Part shown: piece by piece, positions 38,200-48,548 of the stretch
How positions within the stretch are numbered: position 1 is the first letter of the stretch
Layout: the number at the start of each line of letters is the position of its first letter
Assembly: GCA_946699065.1 (NCBI GenBank)
Contig: CAMPDV010000098.1
Span: forward strand, 310,001-374,000
Direction of reading: 5' to 3'
From: Loxodes magnus
Taxonomy: Eukaryota; Ciliophora; Karyorelictea; Loxodida; Loxodidae
Length of the DNA stretch: 64,000 nucleotides
Program-made: the position numbers and the translations under genes
Notes under the pieces: generated by a model
Told to the model about the DNA's origin: nothing
Databases searched by the model: none
What the model saw: only the letters and a program-made list of their open reading frames with translations

Positions 38200-38480
38200 T
38201 TTTTGGACCGGAAACTCCTTTCCGATTGCACGACCCGACGCTCTCTTTTTATGGAATAACGGAGATATCCTGTTGTGCTCTAGTCACAGCTGCTAGGGAG
38301 CTCCATCGCTATGAGCAGCCAGGCTTCAAGCCCCTACCAAGAACGGATAATCTTAAAGACAGTGTTCCTTTCAGAAATTGACTCTGAGCAGGGACTTTCT
38401 CAGCGACAGGAAAGGAACTTGTTCCTAGCCATAAAACCAGAAAGTGTTGTCACAAAGGTCATTCTGAGCTCCCACCATCT
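38200..38480. ncRNA. GC-rich structured RNA candidate
   Basis: About 280 bp at near 50% G+C in a genome near 27%, with many perfect stems: CGGAAA/TTTCCG (38209-38224), GCTGCT/AGCAGC enclosing GGGAGCTCC, GTTCCTTTC/GAAAGGAAC enclosing CTGAG/CTCAG, and AGGAAC/GTTCCT. No frame looks conserved. On the plus strand the segment around 38275-38300 (CTCTAGTCACAGCTGCTAGG) resembles, from memory, the 7SL/Alu-domain segment of SRP RNA. On the minus strand GAAAGTCC recalls RNase P/MRP region CR-I. Neither is decisive. T-runs suitable as Pol III terminators flank both ends. Strand unresolved. Confidence 0.5.
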
Positions 38481-38859
38481 TTTCAATTATAAGATTTAAT
38501 TTTATTTAAATCATAAATTTTGGAAATTAAAAAAGCACATAAGCTAAAGAATCAAAATATTAATAAGAAGGCTTAAATAATGCTCATATTAGCAAAAACA
38601 TTAATTAATACGAAAATACGTAATTAGATTAATTGAATTATGAGTAACAATAGCAATTTTATCAAAATTGAGAAAATTAAGTTTTTGACAAACGATAAAG
38701 TTTTAATAGAGAAGAGATTGAAAATTAAATTAGAAACATTAATAAAATTTAAAGAAATAAGCCTTTAATTATAAATTTTGATACTTTTCACATTCAAGAA
38801 CGGCTTTTTTTAAAGAATCTGAAATAAAAAAATAATAAATCTATTAGCAAATAACAAAG
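38481..38859. other. AT-rich stretch before the RT remnant
   Basis: Possibly the 5' part of the decayed element that follows. No motif is readable. Confidence 0.3.
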
Positions 38860-40660
38860 CCTAATTAATTAATGGTTTAAAAGCAGAATTAATTAAATAT
38901 GGAGGATAGGAATTACATGTTATAGTTACAAGCTTTAGTAACAACATGCTATGAACACTCTCTATACCAAATTAATTGAAAAGAATTGATATTTTACCTA
39001 TTTTCAAAAAAGGAAGTAAAAGTGTCTGAAGTAATTGAAGACTAATAGCTCTACTGAATTGCTTACTTAAAATATATGATAAAGCATTAACTTAAAGACT
39101 ATATAATTTAATATATGAAAGAAATATCATTCATCAAGCTTAATTTGGTTTTCATCGGAAAAGATCGATATCATAACAAATTTTAACAATTTAATAGATT
39201 ATTGACTTGCATCGTAGATGGTCATAAAAAATAGTTAATTGCTACTCTTATAGACGTGGAAAAAATGTTTGACAGTATACAAAGGAATATACTATTTGAT
39301 CATCTAAGAAGACTTAGATTACCTCTGGGATTGTGATAATGGCACTCGAATCTCTTTATGAAAATATTGATGCTAAGTTCTTTATTGATGGTAATATTAC
39401 AAGATCACTTAAGTTAAATAACGGAGTATTATAAGGAAACAACCATGGGCCTGCTTTTGCAATACTTTGCTATGATATTGTAATTAGATATTTAGAAGAA
39501 AAATAACATAAATATGGCTATAATATCTGCTAGACAAATTTTGTGGTTCGTGGTTTTGCAGATGACTTAATTGATCTTTCTGATTCATAGTAAAATGCAT
39601 AAAAATTACTCGACGCCGCAAAAAATATTTTCTTGAGTAAACTAATCATAAACGCAAAAAAATGCGAAGTAATTTAGTTCTTAAAAAAGAAAGAAAATAG
39701 AATTTAAATATCAATGGAATTCTTATTGTTCAAAAGGACGAAATTTCATATCTTGGATACAGATTGGGAAACAAATAAAATTATAAACTACACTGCGCAA
39801 GCAAAGTATCTGACTTCGGAGTAGCAATTTTGGAAGCATCAGCAATTCTTTCTAAGTACGGAGTAGTATCACCACTCAATTTTAAAACACTTTGCAGAAC
39901 GATTATTTTGACTAAAATAGAATATGGAAGTGAGATAACTCCTTGAAGTATCATGTCAGGACTTAAAGGAATGAAAGCTTAAATAACTAAATTACAAAGA
40001 CTCATTACAAGGAAAGCATTTAAATTTCCTTAATCAGCATTTAAAGAATCTTACTTCATTGATCTTAATTGAATTCCGTTTACACACATGGCTATATTAA
40101 AATTCATGCGCTTTTATTTCAAACTAGAGCAAACCAGTAGAGAAACCTGAACTCTGATATAGCCTTCTTGCTTTCTAAATGCAAGCAATACAATTAGTCA
40201 TATATGAAATACATAAATAAAAGTATTAAATAATATAAAATTGATATTGAAAGTATGACAAATCTAAAAGAATTTAATTAGCATATTATACTAAGAATGA
40301 AAGAACAATTTTTATAAGAATATAGGAATACACGGATACCTACAGCTTAAAGATATATTTAATCAATTTAAAATAATAAAAGTGTATTTCCTGAAATAAC
40401 TTATACTAAGTTTAACAGACATAGAATGTAAGACATAATTTCTATTTTCAAACTGAGGACATTCACCTTAGTTTGTGTCACATAAGCACATAAAAATGAT
40501 TGTGCATGTGGTTTAGCTCATGATAAACTAGACCATATATTTGAATGTACTTTATATAATGATGTCTTTTAGGAATTATGTAATCGAAAAATATTTAATT
40601 GCAAAGATTATAAAAAAGGTAATTCTGTACGACTAAAATTATATTAATTCTAATTTTGAA
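38860..40660 (+). pseudogene. non-LTR retrotransposon reverse transcriptase, frameshifted
   Basis: The domains can be followed in order across at least three frame changes. They are fingers (LKAELIKYGGQEL, LPIFKKGSK, NWRLIALLNCLLKIYDKALT, QAQFGFHRKRS), motif A (LIDVEKMFDSIQRNILFDHL at 39250), motif B (NNGVLQGNNHGPAFAI), motif C with the catalytic Asp pair (VVRGFADDLIDLSDS, 39555-39566) and the thumb (YLGYRLGNK...ILTKIEYGSEI). The C-terminal zinc motif is CACGLAHDKLDHIFEC at about 40490-40540. This order and the C-terminal Cys/His motif are typical of LINE-type ORF2. The catalytic residues survive, but the frameshifts mean no full enzyme is made. An endonuclease domain is not recognisable upstream. 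Confidence 0.8.
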
Positions 40661-41590
40661 AAAGTAAAATCCCTAAGATTGGCAATTAATTAAAAGTTTT
40701 AATCAAAAATTGCTTAAAAAGGGATAGAAATTTAAAAATTTAGCAGTTGAAACAAAAAGAAAAATTGATGGGAGAAAGAAAATATAGTTTAAGCAAGAAA
40801 CTTAAATAATGGATGTTAAAACAAATAGGAAGAAAATTAAAAATAAGAAGAGATAGGAAAATGCGAGAACACAATTTAGAAGCAATATAGAAGAAACAAA
40901 AGAACAGGAGTAAAGAATTAACTAGAGGTTGATAATAAACTTACACAAACTCTTATACTTAACATAATTCGCATGAAATATAACTATAAGTAGTGCAATT
41001 AAGTCCCAATACTCACAGTATTTAAACCTTTTTATCTTATTATTGTTAGTTTGTTTAAATTTGCTTAATGTATAATTATTATAAAACAAATAGTTATAAA
41101 AATAAGTATCAACTTACCTCTATAATTTCACTTTCTAATAGTTTATTTTCTTAATTGGGCTTAATTAGAACTCTATAAATAAGTAATTAAAATAGCTTCT
41201 AAGAATAATATTTTTATACACCAGATAATTAACAACTCTAGCTAGCATTTAGTATCTTAATAAAGAAGTATTTATAATGGCAGTTTAATTAGCCAAATTA
41301 TTAAATGAACTAATTATAAAATTAAAATAAAAGTCATATTTTTAACTTCTCCAAGCATATTGCTAAACATTGGAAAGCTTATCTTAGAATCTGGAAATTA
41401 CTAAATTTCAAGCTATGGGTATAAGTATGAGGAACTGGCTATTTAAATTATTTATTAAAGTTTTTAGATTTATTGCTTAAAAAAATTTACTTTTAGAAGC
41501 ATTTAAGTAATATAAGCTTCATGCTAAGGGATATCTCATCAATCATTTAGTCTCTTGCCCATTTGCTTGAAGGAAAAAGTTATAATTAAA
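40661..41590. other. AT-rich region after the RT remnant
   Basis: The first 250 bp are Lys-rich in frame and may be the element's 3' tail. The rest is AT-rich without supported features. Confidence 0.35.
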
Positions 41591-41599
41591 TTATTTATA

Positions 41600-41880
41600 T
41601 TTTAAATAGGAAAGAGCATACCTCTAACTGAGATTAACTTAACATAAGTACAAGGAAATACTTCGGAAGCTACAAACTGAGCAAGAATCTTGGTAGGAGC
41701 CAAGACTAAAAAGAACTGGAGATGTTGGGTAACTGTTATTGAAAGATACCAGACAATTAGGTCTCTTGGGACATTACTCCGATCATTCCCTATTAGAAGT
41801 CATATTTTCCAAAGGAGTGAAGCACTGGGGGAAACTTCCAAGGAGAAATTTTATTAACTTTAAATAAAATTAATTTAAAG
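41600..41880. other. GC-rich island, RNA gene or gene fragment
   Basis: About 280 bp of much higher G+C than its surroundings. The plus strand has a perfect hairpin TCTTGG-TAGGAG-CCAAGA at about 41674-41691. Its 10-mer TCTTGGTAGG also occurs on the minus strand of the 38.2-kb island. The plus-strand frame is also fully open. The minus strand reads LQFFLVLAPTKILAQFVASE, reminiscent of DEAD-box helicase motif Ia (LVLAPTRELAQQ). I cannot decide between a second structured RNA and an exon or pseudogene fragment. Confidence 0.35.
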
Positions 41881-42569
41881 AGCCGCGCACTATCGAGAGT
41901 ATTACGTGCTCTATAATCGAATTTATTTATTTATTAAACATTTTTTCTTGGTTAACTTAGAGGTAAAAAATAATTTGGTTTTATGGTATAAAAAATGTTA
42001 GCTAGTGTAACTCATAAATAATATCTTATTTTGATATAATTTTATCTGATTTATATTTACATTATTTACCTATCATGAATCGTTTATGTTTTAGTTTTGA
42101 ATTTAATGTTATCATAAGATATTTAATCTTATGTTTTACTTTAAATTATTGACTATTTAATTTCCTCTTACATCAATTTTCATCCTAGCTTTCTTAGTCG
42201 TTAGATTAATTAATAATCTAGGTTATTTGAAAATTCTTATACTCTATTATTATGCCTCAATGGTTTCTTGCCAAAAATAGTTTTTATTTTGTTACTATAT
42301 TAGCACCATGCTTCTTATAACCTTTCTATATGAATCAATATTCGATTCTAAAAAACTAATAGATTAATATAGTCCAAAATAGTTATCTTTTATTAAGCTC
42401 TTTTATGAAGCTTCTTTGAATTACCACTTCAGCTTTGAAATAATAAAGAAGTAAAAGTGAAAAGTGATTAGTCTAATATGTGATATAACTTAAACTTAAG
42501 CGATTTAATTGAGATGATATAAGTAAACTACAATAATTTTGATATTTCTACTTTAGATTTTTTAGTAAA
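41881..42569. other. AT-rich upstream region
   Basis: No gene seen. It is presumably the promoter side of the small gene at 42570. Confidence 0.4.
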
Positions 42570-42797
42570 ATGGGGACATGCTGCTCTAAATAAGAAAAGG
42601 AAAATAAATAATAATTTTCCAGCCCAATGCCTTAGTCTTAGAGTTATCCTTAGCAAGACAAAAATTAAGATGGAAAGTAAGTTATGAAATATAGTTAAAA
42701 AGACGGGAAATAAAGCTCCTAAAATAAGAATTTCAATTAAGGCAATCAGAATCAGACTTCTTCCAATTCTACAGCAGTAAGAGAAAATAAAAACTGA
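42570..42797 (+). CDS. small Gln/Ser-rich protein with MGTCCS lipidation motif
   Basis: A 75-residue ORF from the ATG at 42570 to the TGA at 42795. It starts MGTCCSKQEKENKQ, which combines a Gly2 myristoylation site with two adjacent Cys for palmitoylation. The rest is disordered and hydrophilic (Gln, Asn, Ser, Lys). Most Gln are TAA/TAG, so standard-code tools would miss it. It is probably a membrane-tethered disordered protein. No family recognised. Confidence 0.6.
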
Positions 42798-43791
42798 GTA
42801 TGAAACTATACATCCTTTTTCTATATAATCCCTATTAATTTTACTTTTCCATTAATATTCTTCTATTCTATTATTCTTGGTCTTAGATAAAACTCTTATA
42901 ATGATATGTTATTAAAGCACTAACTCTCTAATAGTAAAGTTTTGCCTCTATCTATCACTATCCTTTTATTAATCTACTTCTTTTTCTTACTTTTTTTTGT
43001 TGTAAAATACAATCTTTTGAATAATAGAAGGAATTTATAATTTAGCTAGGTGTATTAAGAATCAATTAAGATAAATTTATCTATAATAAAATTTAAAGAT
43101 AATCAGTAGTAATGAAGTTTCTAAAGCTTTTTAATGTTTAGCTCAAGTTTAAAATTTACTTTTATATCTTTTGCTCGTCTTTCATATGCTTTTAGATTGG
43201 TTTTAAGTACTTTCGTTTTTTGAAATTATTCAAGCAAGTTTTTGTTTGAAGCAGCACTTTTTTCTTAAATTATTTGGATTTATATACTAAAACTTTACAT
43301 TTTTGGTTACTTTATTAAAGTTTAAAAAGATGTTGTTCTAGTTTAGCTTAGTAGCTATTTACTAAATAAAGCAATTTCTTTAGAAAAAAATGAAGGCTTA
43401 AATATTATTTTTCGTCCTTAAAATATTTATAGATATTACTTACAACTGACTGTATTTTTATTATTATCAGCTTATAATTATTTTCCTTCAAGAAGAACTA
43501 TAATAAATTCTTCTATCTTCAATATCTTGCAATTACTAAGCAAACATTAAGTGAGTAGATGGAAAGCACCTTAAATTTTAGTAGACTAAAGTAAGCTACT
43601 TTATAACTTTTATATCCTTTCTACCTAATACTTTAAAGAACTAAAGCTTTAGTTTCTTATTATGAGTTAAGCTAGTAAAATCCTTGCAACACTTAGTTAT
43701 AAAAGATTGTGGAAGAGGAGATAATATTTAAGGTATTATTTAAAGTAGCATATCTTTACTTAAAATCCTAATTATTTCTATAAGCTAAGAT
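42798..43791. other. AT-rich intergenic
   Basis: Nothing supported. It lies between two plus-strand genes. Confidence 0.35.
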
Positions 43792-44691
43792 ATGAAATAA
43801 AAAAAGTAAAAGAATTAGAAGAATTTCGTAAAGAACTATACTTTCTAAGCTCCTAGCTGATGATTTAAGGAAATTGATTAGAATGCTACTTCTTTAGAGA
43901 ATGAGCTTTACTAAAATTAGGATTCTCTTTTTAATTGCTGGAAGTAAAAATATGAGAAAACTTCTAGTGTCTAGATATAGCCTATACATTTTACTATACC
44001 TGCACCAATCTCGAAAATCCCAGAAGAAATCCCTATGGGTATAGAGAGATTAGATTTTATGCTTGATGGAGGATTTAGAATGGAGTCATTAGTAGATATA
44101 TGAGGAGAATCAGGGACAGGAAAAACTTAGTTTCTATATACCTATATCATTAGCTATATTATTCATAGGTTGTAGCAACAGTCATAACAAACTTACCAAT
44201 CTTAAAAGCTTCCTTTCATTAATTTGATAACCATATAGTCTAAAGTTTATTTAAGGAGATTAGAAGAAATAGCAGAAAGTAGAGGAATTTAGAATATAGA
44301 AAATTATATAGAATGTACTAGCATTAAAGACTACTAAGACTTCTATACTTATATAGCTGAAACTTTAGCTTTATGTGAAAACTTCTAATTCGTTATTGTA
44401 GATAAGATGGATATGCTTTGAGACTATTAAGATCCATTACTGAAATATAACTCTATATGCAATTTCGGTCTAATTCTCAAACGTTTGCTGAATTTAAAGC
44501 AATGACTGTTTATAAGTATATTCTCAGTTAAAAATAAAACTTGAAGAGAATTTGCTAATTTAAGCTTAAAGTTCTATAAAAAAGAATAAGGGAAATAGTA
44601 GCCTAGATTCTATATGTAAGTAGATAAGTCAAGTTATCTAGAAAGCTAATCATCCATTGAATTTGAAATAGGACCCCAGGGAGTTTATTGA
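43792..44691 (+). CDS. RAD51-family recombination ATPase (paralogue type)
   Basis: From the ATG at 43792 to the TGA at 44689, 299 residues. Core features are IPMGIERLDFMLDGGFRMES (the substrate-lid lead-in typical of RAD51 paralogues), Walker A GESGTGKTQF (about residue 105) and Walker B FQFVIVDKMDML (about residue 190). The C-terminal strand pattern is RFYMQVDKSSY...FEIGPQGVY. The Gln of the conserved GKTQ is encoded by TAG, and the Trp before GES by TGA. It probably acts in homologous recombination or repair of DNA breaks in the nucleus. Length and divergence suggest an XRCC3/RAD51D-like paralogue and not RAD51 itself. The N-terminal 80 residues are uncertain: another open frame there could be joined by a short intron. 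Reading 44689 as Trp would extend the frame to 45285, past the family's usual end. Confidence 0.8.
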
Positions 44692-45262
44692 TTAGACTTA
44701 GTGTTCTTTAATAAATTCTTACCTTTTATATTTATCTCACAGAGTTAGCCATTTAAGTATAATATCAAACTTTTACATATTAAGCATAATATTGAAATAG
44801 ATATAAGCAAAAATAATGAATAAAGCCAATATTAGTGATTTAATATAAGTTGTATACAGCTAAAGCATTAGCAAAATAGTTTCTATCTAGTAACTTCTAG
44901 AAGATCAATTTAGCACAATAATAGGGTAAACATTGAATCAATATAAATGAAGATGCAGTTATCTGATAGTTTAAATAGTAATCAAGAAAAGTAGAAAGTA
45001 TCTTATCTAGGATAAGCTTTCTTTGTTAAAATAGTAGACTTGCCATATTATAAACAGATAAATAGATATCTTTTTTAAGAATCATTTTATATTAAAGAGA
45101 TTATGGATTATATAATCATCTATGCCATAGAGCTAAGTTAACTTCTTAAGATCTTTTTTTATTTATTAATCTTATCAATAAGAAATGATAAGATACTTAA
45201 AATGGTTAAATATTTCCTAACTGTTTTTTACTAAAATCTCTTATTGAATATAAAACTATCTA
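44692..45262. other. short region between convergent genes
   Basis: AT-rich. It holds the 3' ends of the RAD51-like gene and the coiled-coil gene on the other strand. Confidence 0.35.
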
Positions 45263-47566
45263 TCAAAGAGTGGCCAAATTAATGAGAATAACAGATAGAA
45301 GAAAATTAGATTATTATTAAAAGGATGGCTTAAATGCTAAACAGTTAAGAAGATTAATTAAATTTTGCATAAGTTATAGTAGACCGAATTAAATATAGGA
45401 ATTATTTCTTTCATAAAGAAATTTTCTTCTTCGTTAAGTCTAGTTATGAAATCTATTATTTTCTATGGAGATATTTTATCTTGATGCTACATTAACTAAA
45501 AGTAATAAAATTACCGAGTAAGCAAACTGAAGAGTCCAGTCTTCTGCTAGTCCAGGTATCAGAGATTTTAGATATTGAGTGTCTTTTTCTTTCTTATTTT
45601 CTTAAATGAGTTATTTGATGTTCTTTGTCATTTGCCTTTTAAATTCTTCCAGAATTCTTATCTGATGAATATCTAACTCCCTATTCTAGATAGCTTGTTT
45701 CTATTCGTCTGTTAGTTTTTAATTATCAATAATACCGATTATTCCATTAGCAATCGAATTAGAATTCTATGGAATATATATCTATCCAATTCAAGCTTTA
45801 CCTTATTAATTATCTAATCCCTGCATTACTCTTTTTTAGTTCAAATTTGAAATTTATTTTCAAGGTTTTCTGTATATCCTATTTTAATCTGAGCATTATT
45901 ATTTTCTTGGGCTATTTTAAAGGCTTCTAATTCTGCTTTGCTTTTTATCTTTTTAAACTTCTTATAAATTTTATAAATTCTTAGCTAGTTTTTAAAACCA
46001 TTCTACGTTTATACTTTTTTTTCCTACCTTTTACTTTAAAAAGCTTAAACTAGGTTATTTTATTTTCTAAATGCCATACACTTTCGACAGACGTTGCTTT
46101 TCATTCAAATTTTCAACTCCCTTTAGAATTCTAAGTTAACTAATAAGTTTTTTGGTAGTTTAAGACTAGCCACCTTAAGCTAATTACTGGTATTCAAGAG
46201 AATTTTAAACTAAATCATAGAACAGACGTATACTAGTATTAACTTATACTCTGCTTGTACTTTTAGCTTTATCAAAGTAGTTTTAAGCATTTTTTACTTA
46301 TACTTTAGAGATTTAGCTATTCTCTATCTAGTGTGGTATGTTATTTATTACTAGTTTGAATATCTATGCATTAGTAGCGTTTTCTACAAAGTCCTACCAT
46401 TCAAATTTGTTTTTATTTCTTATTCGAATGTATTTGTCATGACTTATCAAACTTAATAGAGCTTTAATAGTGGATTGAATATGTTCTCCTGGATTTTGTG
46501 CGCTACTTAATTATTTTATATGATGCTGCTTGATCTTTTGTAATGCTTGAGTAAGAGTTATTCGGGACTATATGACATTTACATTTATATTATTACAACT
46601 TGATTGCTAACTTAATGATCTATAATTATCCTTGAAGCACGACTAAGACAAATAATTATCCTTACTAGTCTCAAGTTAAGATTATAGACTACTCTATCTT
46701 TTTAAAGATCTATTAGTTTTTTTTTAATTTTAGTCTTATTAAAATAACTTACTGCAAGCCTAATTTATAATACCATTATTTTCCTTTTCAAAAGTAGTTT
46801 AAGGGCTTATTGAAGGACTATTTTATAAACTTGTAGTAGCACTTACATTGTACGAGCAACTACTATTTTGGAGTGAATACAACTTAGATAGCTTCTAGTT
46901 AAAAATTTAATTATCATTTAATTTCTTTTGGAATTCAAATATTTCTTAGTGCTAGTTTCCGTTTTTTTATTTTAAGGTATTTAAATCACCAACTTCATTT
47001 AATACCTATTTTTTATTTTTAATTAATGGATTTTCTAATTTTTATTCCTAATGCTAATGTGATACGTTTATAGAATTATCGCTTTGCTATTTTTAGTTCT
47101 CATAGAGATTTGAATTAATTTGTTTTGAACATGCTAAGTTTTACTTGTTTGCTTTGAGTCCTTTTTGCTACTAAATAGTAACACTATTAGATCTTTATAT
47201 TTCAGCCTTATTCTTTTAAATATCTAATGAACGATTATATTTTCCATGTATTTCGCTTTTATTAGCATTCATATCTTTATTTCATTCTTCAAGTTAACTC
47301 TTATTTTAGCAACTTAAGTTAACGGGAGCAGTATCTGATACCTCCTAATTCATTATATCACATTTTTTCTGCTGTTTTTTTTCCTTATAACTTGCAAGCT
47401 TAATCTAATTATTCTTTTATCTTACAGACTAGAACTCAGTTATCTTATGCTTTCTGCTAATTAAATCGAGAATTTCATTTGATCTAAAATTCCCTGACGA
47501 GCTTTATTGTCTAGCACTATTTTCCAATCTTTTTTAATTTTGACTTATCAATTTTTTTTGGTACAT
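45263..47566 (-). CDS. large Gln/Asn-rich coiled-coil protein
   Basis: From the ATG at 47566 to the TGA at 45263 the frame is 768 codons with few TGA. The N-terminal 300 residues are low-complexity (Asn, Gln, Lys, Ser). The middle looks folded (QALQKIKQHHIKQLSSAQNP, SLISHDKYIRIRNKNKFEWQ, NTSIRLFYDLVQNSLEYQQ). The C-terminal third is coiled coil (KLTDEQKQAIQNRELDIHQI, RILEEFKRQMTKNIKQLIQE). Around 45880-46010 another frame reads better (KSKAELEAFKIAQENNNAQI), which suggests two short introns with compensating phase. One candidate is a 20-nt GT-AG stretch near 45800. The function is unknown; a cytoskeletal or basal-body scaffold would fit the composition, but that is only inference. Confidence 0.55.
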
Positions 47567-48548
47567 TTTTATGAAATTAAATCTTAAACGTGCAATTGAA
47601 TTCTAAGAGTTGCTATATGATTTTCAATTAATAGGATAATAAACGGATAAAAGAGTTATTGCTAGCATTATTATACCTCCTTTCTCTACTATTATTTAAC
47701 TCTCCTTCTACTTTCTTTTTATTTCACTCTTTACTATATGGATATCTATATTTACTTAAATATTATTAAGCTGGATGATATAAATCATGGATCTAGAAGA
47801 GAAAGAATGAAGATCTAGAATCAAAATAACTGACTTAAAAATACTAAAATTGACTAAGGAAATGCCAATCTGAATGTGATAAGGAAGTCTATTAGTTTCT
47901 ATAAGACTCTATATTCAATCCTTTGAACTAGCTTAGTAAAGGTTACAATCTTACTCTGTATGATAACTAAAAGCATAGAGCTTTTTATATATTTAATAAG
48001 GTAAAGAAGCTACTTTATTTATCAAGAGGGAAAAAGGAAGACTAATAATGTTGAAGTTTAAGATTAGTTAGTCCTTTAAGAGTCAAAGTTTAGTATAAAG
48101 CTATTGAACAGCCATAATTAGTAAGAGCTTGAATATTTGATATCTAAATAAGTTGATTTTACTGTAATATTTATAGAAGTAAGATTATTCTAAAAAGCTG
48201 TATATAAATCACTGCTATAAGCTAAAAGCACCATCAAAAATATTAAATTTTGACTTAATTTATTTGGTTTCCTTATATCTTAATCTTACATATTAAGCTA
48301 ATCTTGAGATACTATTTTAAACCAGAACAAATAGAATTCAAATATGTGAGCTTATAGATTTAAAGATATGAAGATAAGAAACCTAAACTGATAGCTTAAA
48401 GCATTATACTGAAGCTAAAGGTAAAGCAGTTAAAAAACTAGAAAGGTAATAGGAAGGAAAGAAGTAATATAAAGTAGTTGATATAAAGGAAGTGAAGGTA
48501 CTTTGCAAGGTATATTAAATCTTAATTAAATTTAAATTATTAATTTAA
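47567..48548. other. intergenic between divergent genes
   Basis: An AT-rich spacer between two divergently transcribed coiled-coil genes, presumably holding both promoters. No feature seen. Confidence 0.4.

Noticed and set aside
38311..38499. 62-codon ORF in the GC-rich island
   Set aside because: It spans several perfect stems, has no motif and the other frames are equally open; RNA structure explains the composition better.
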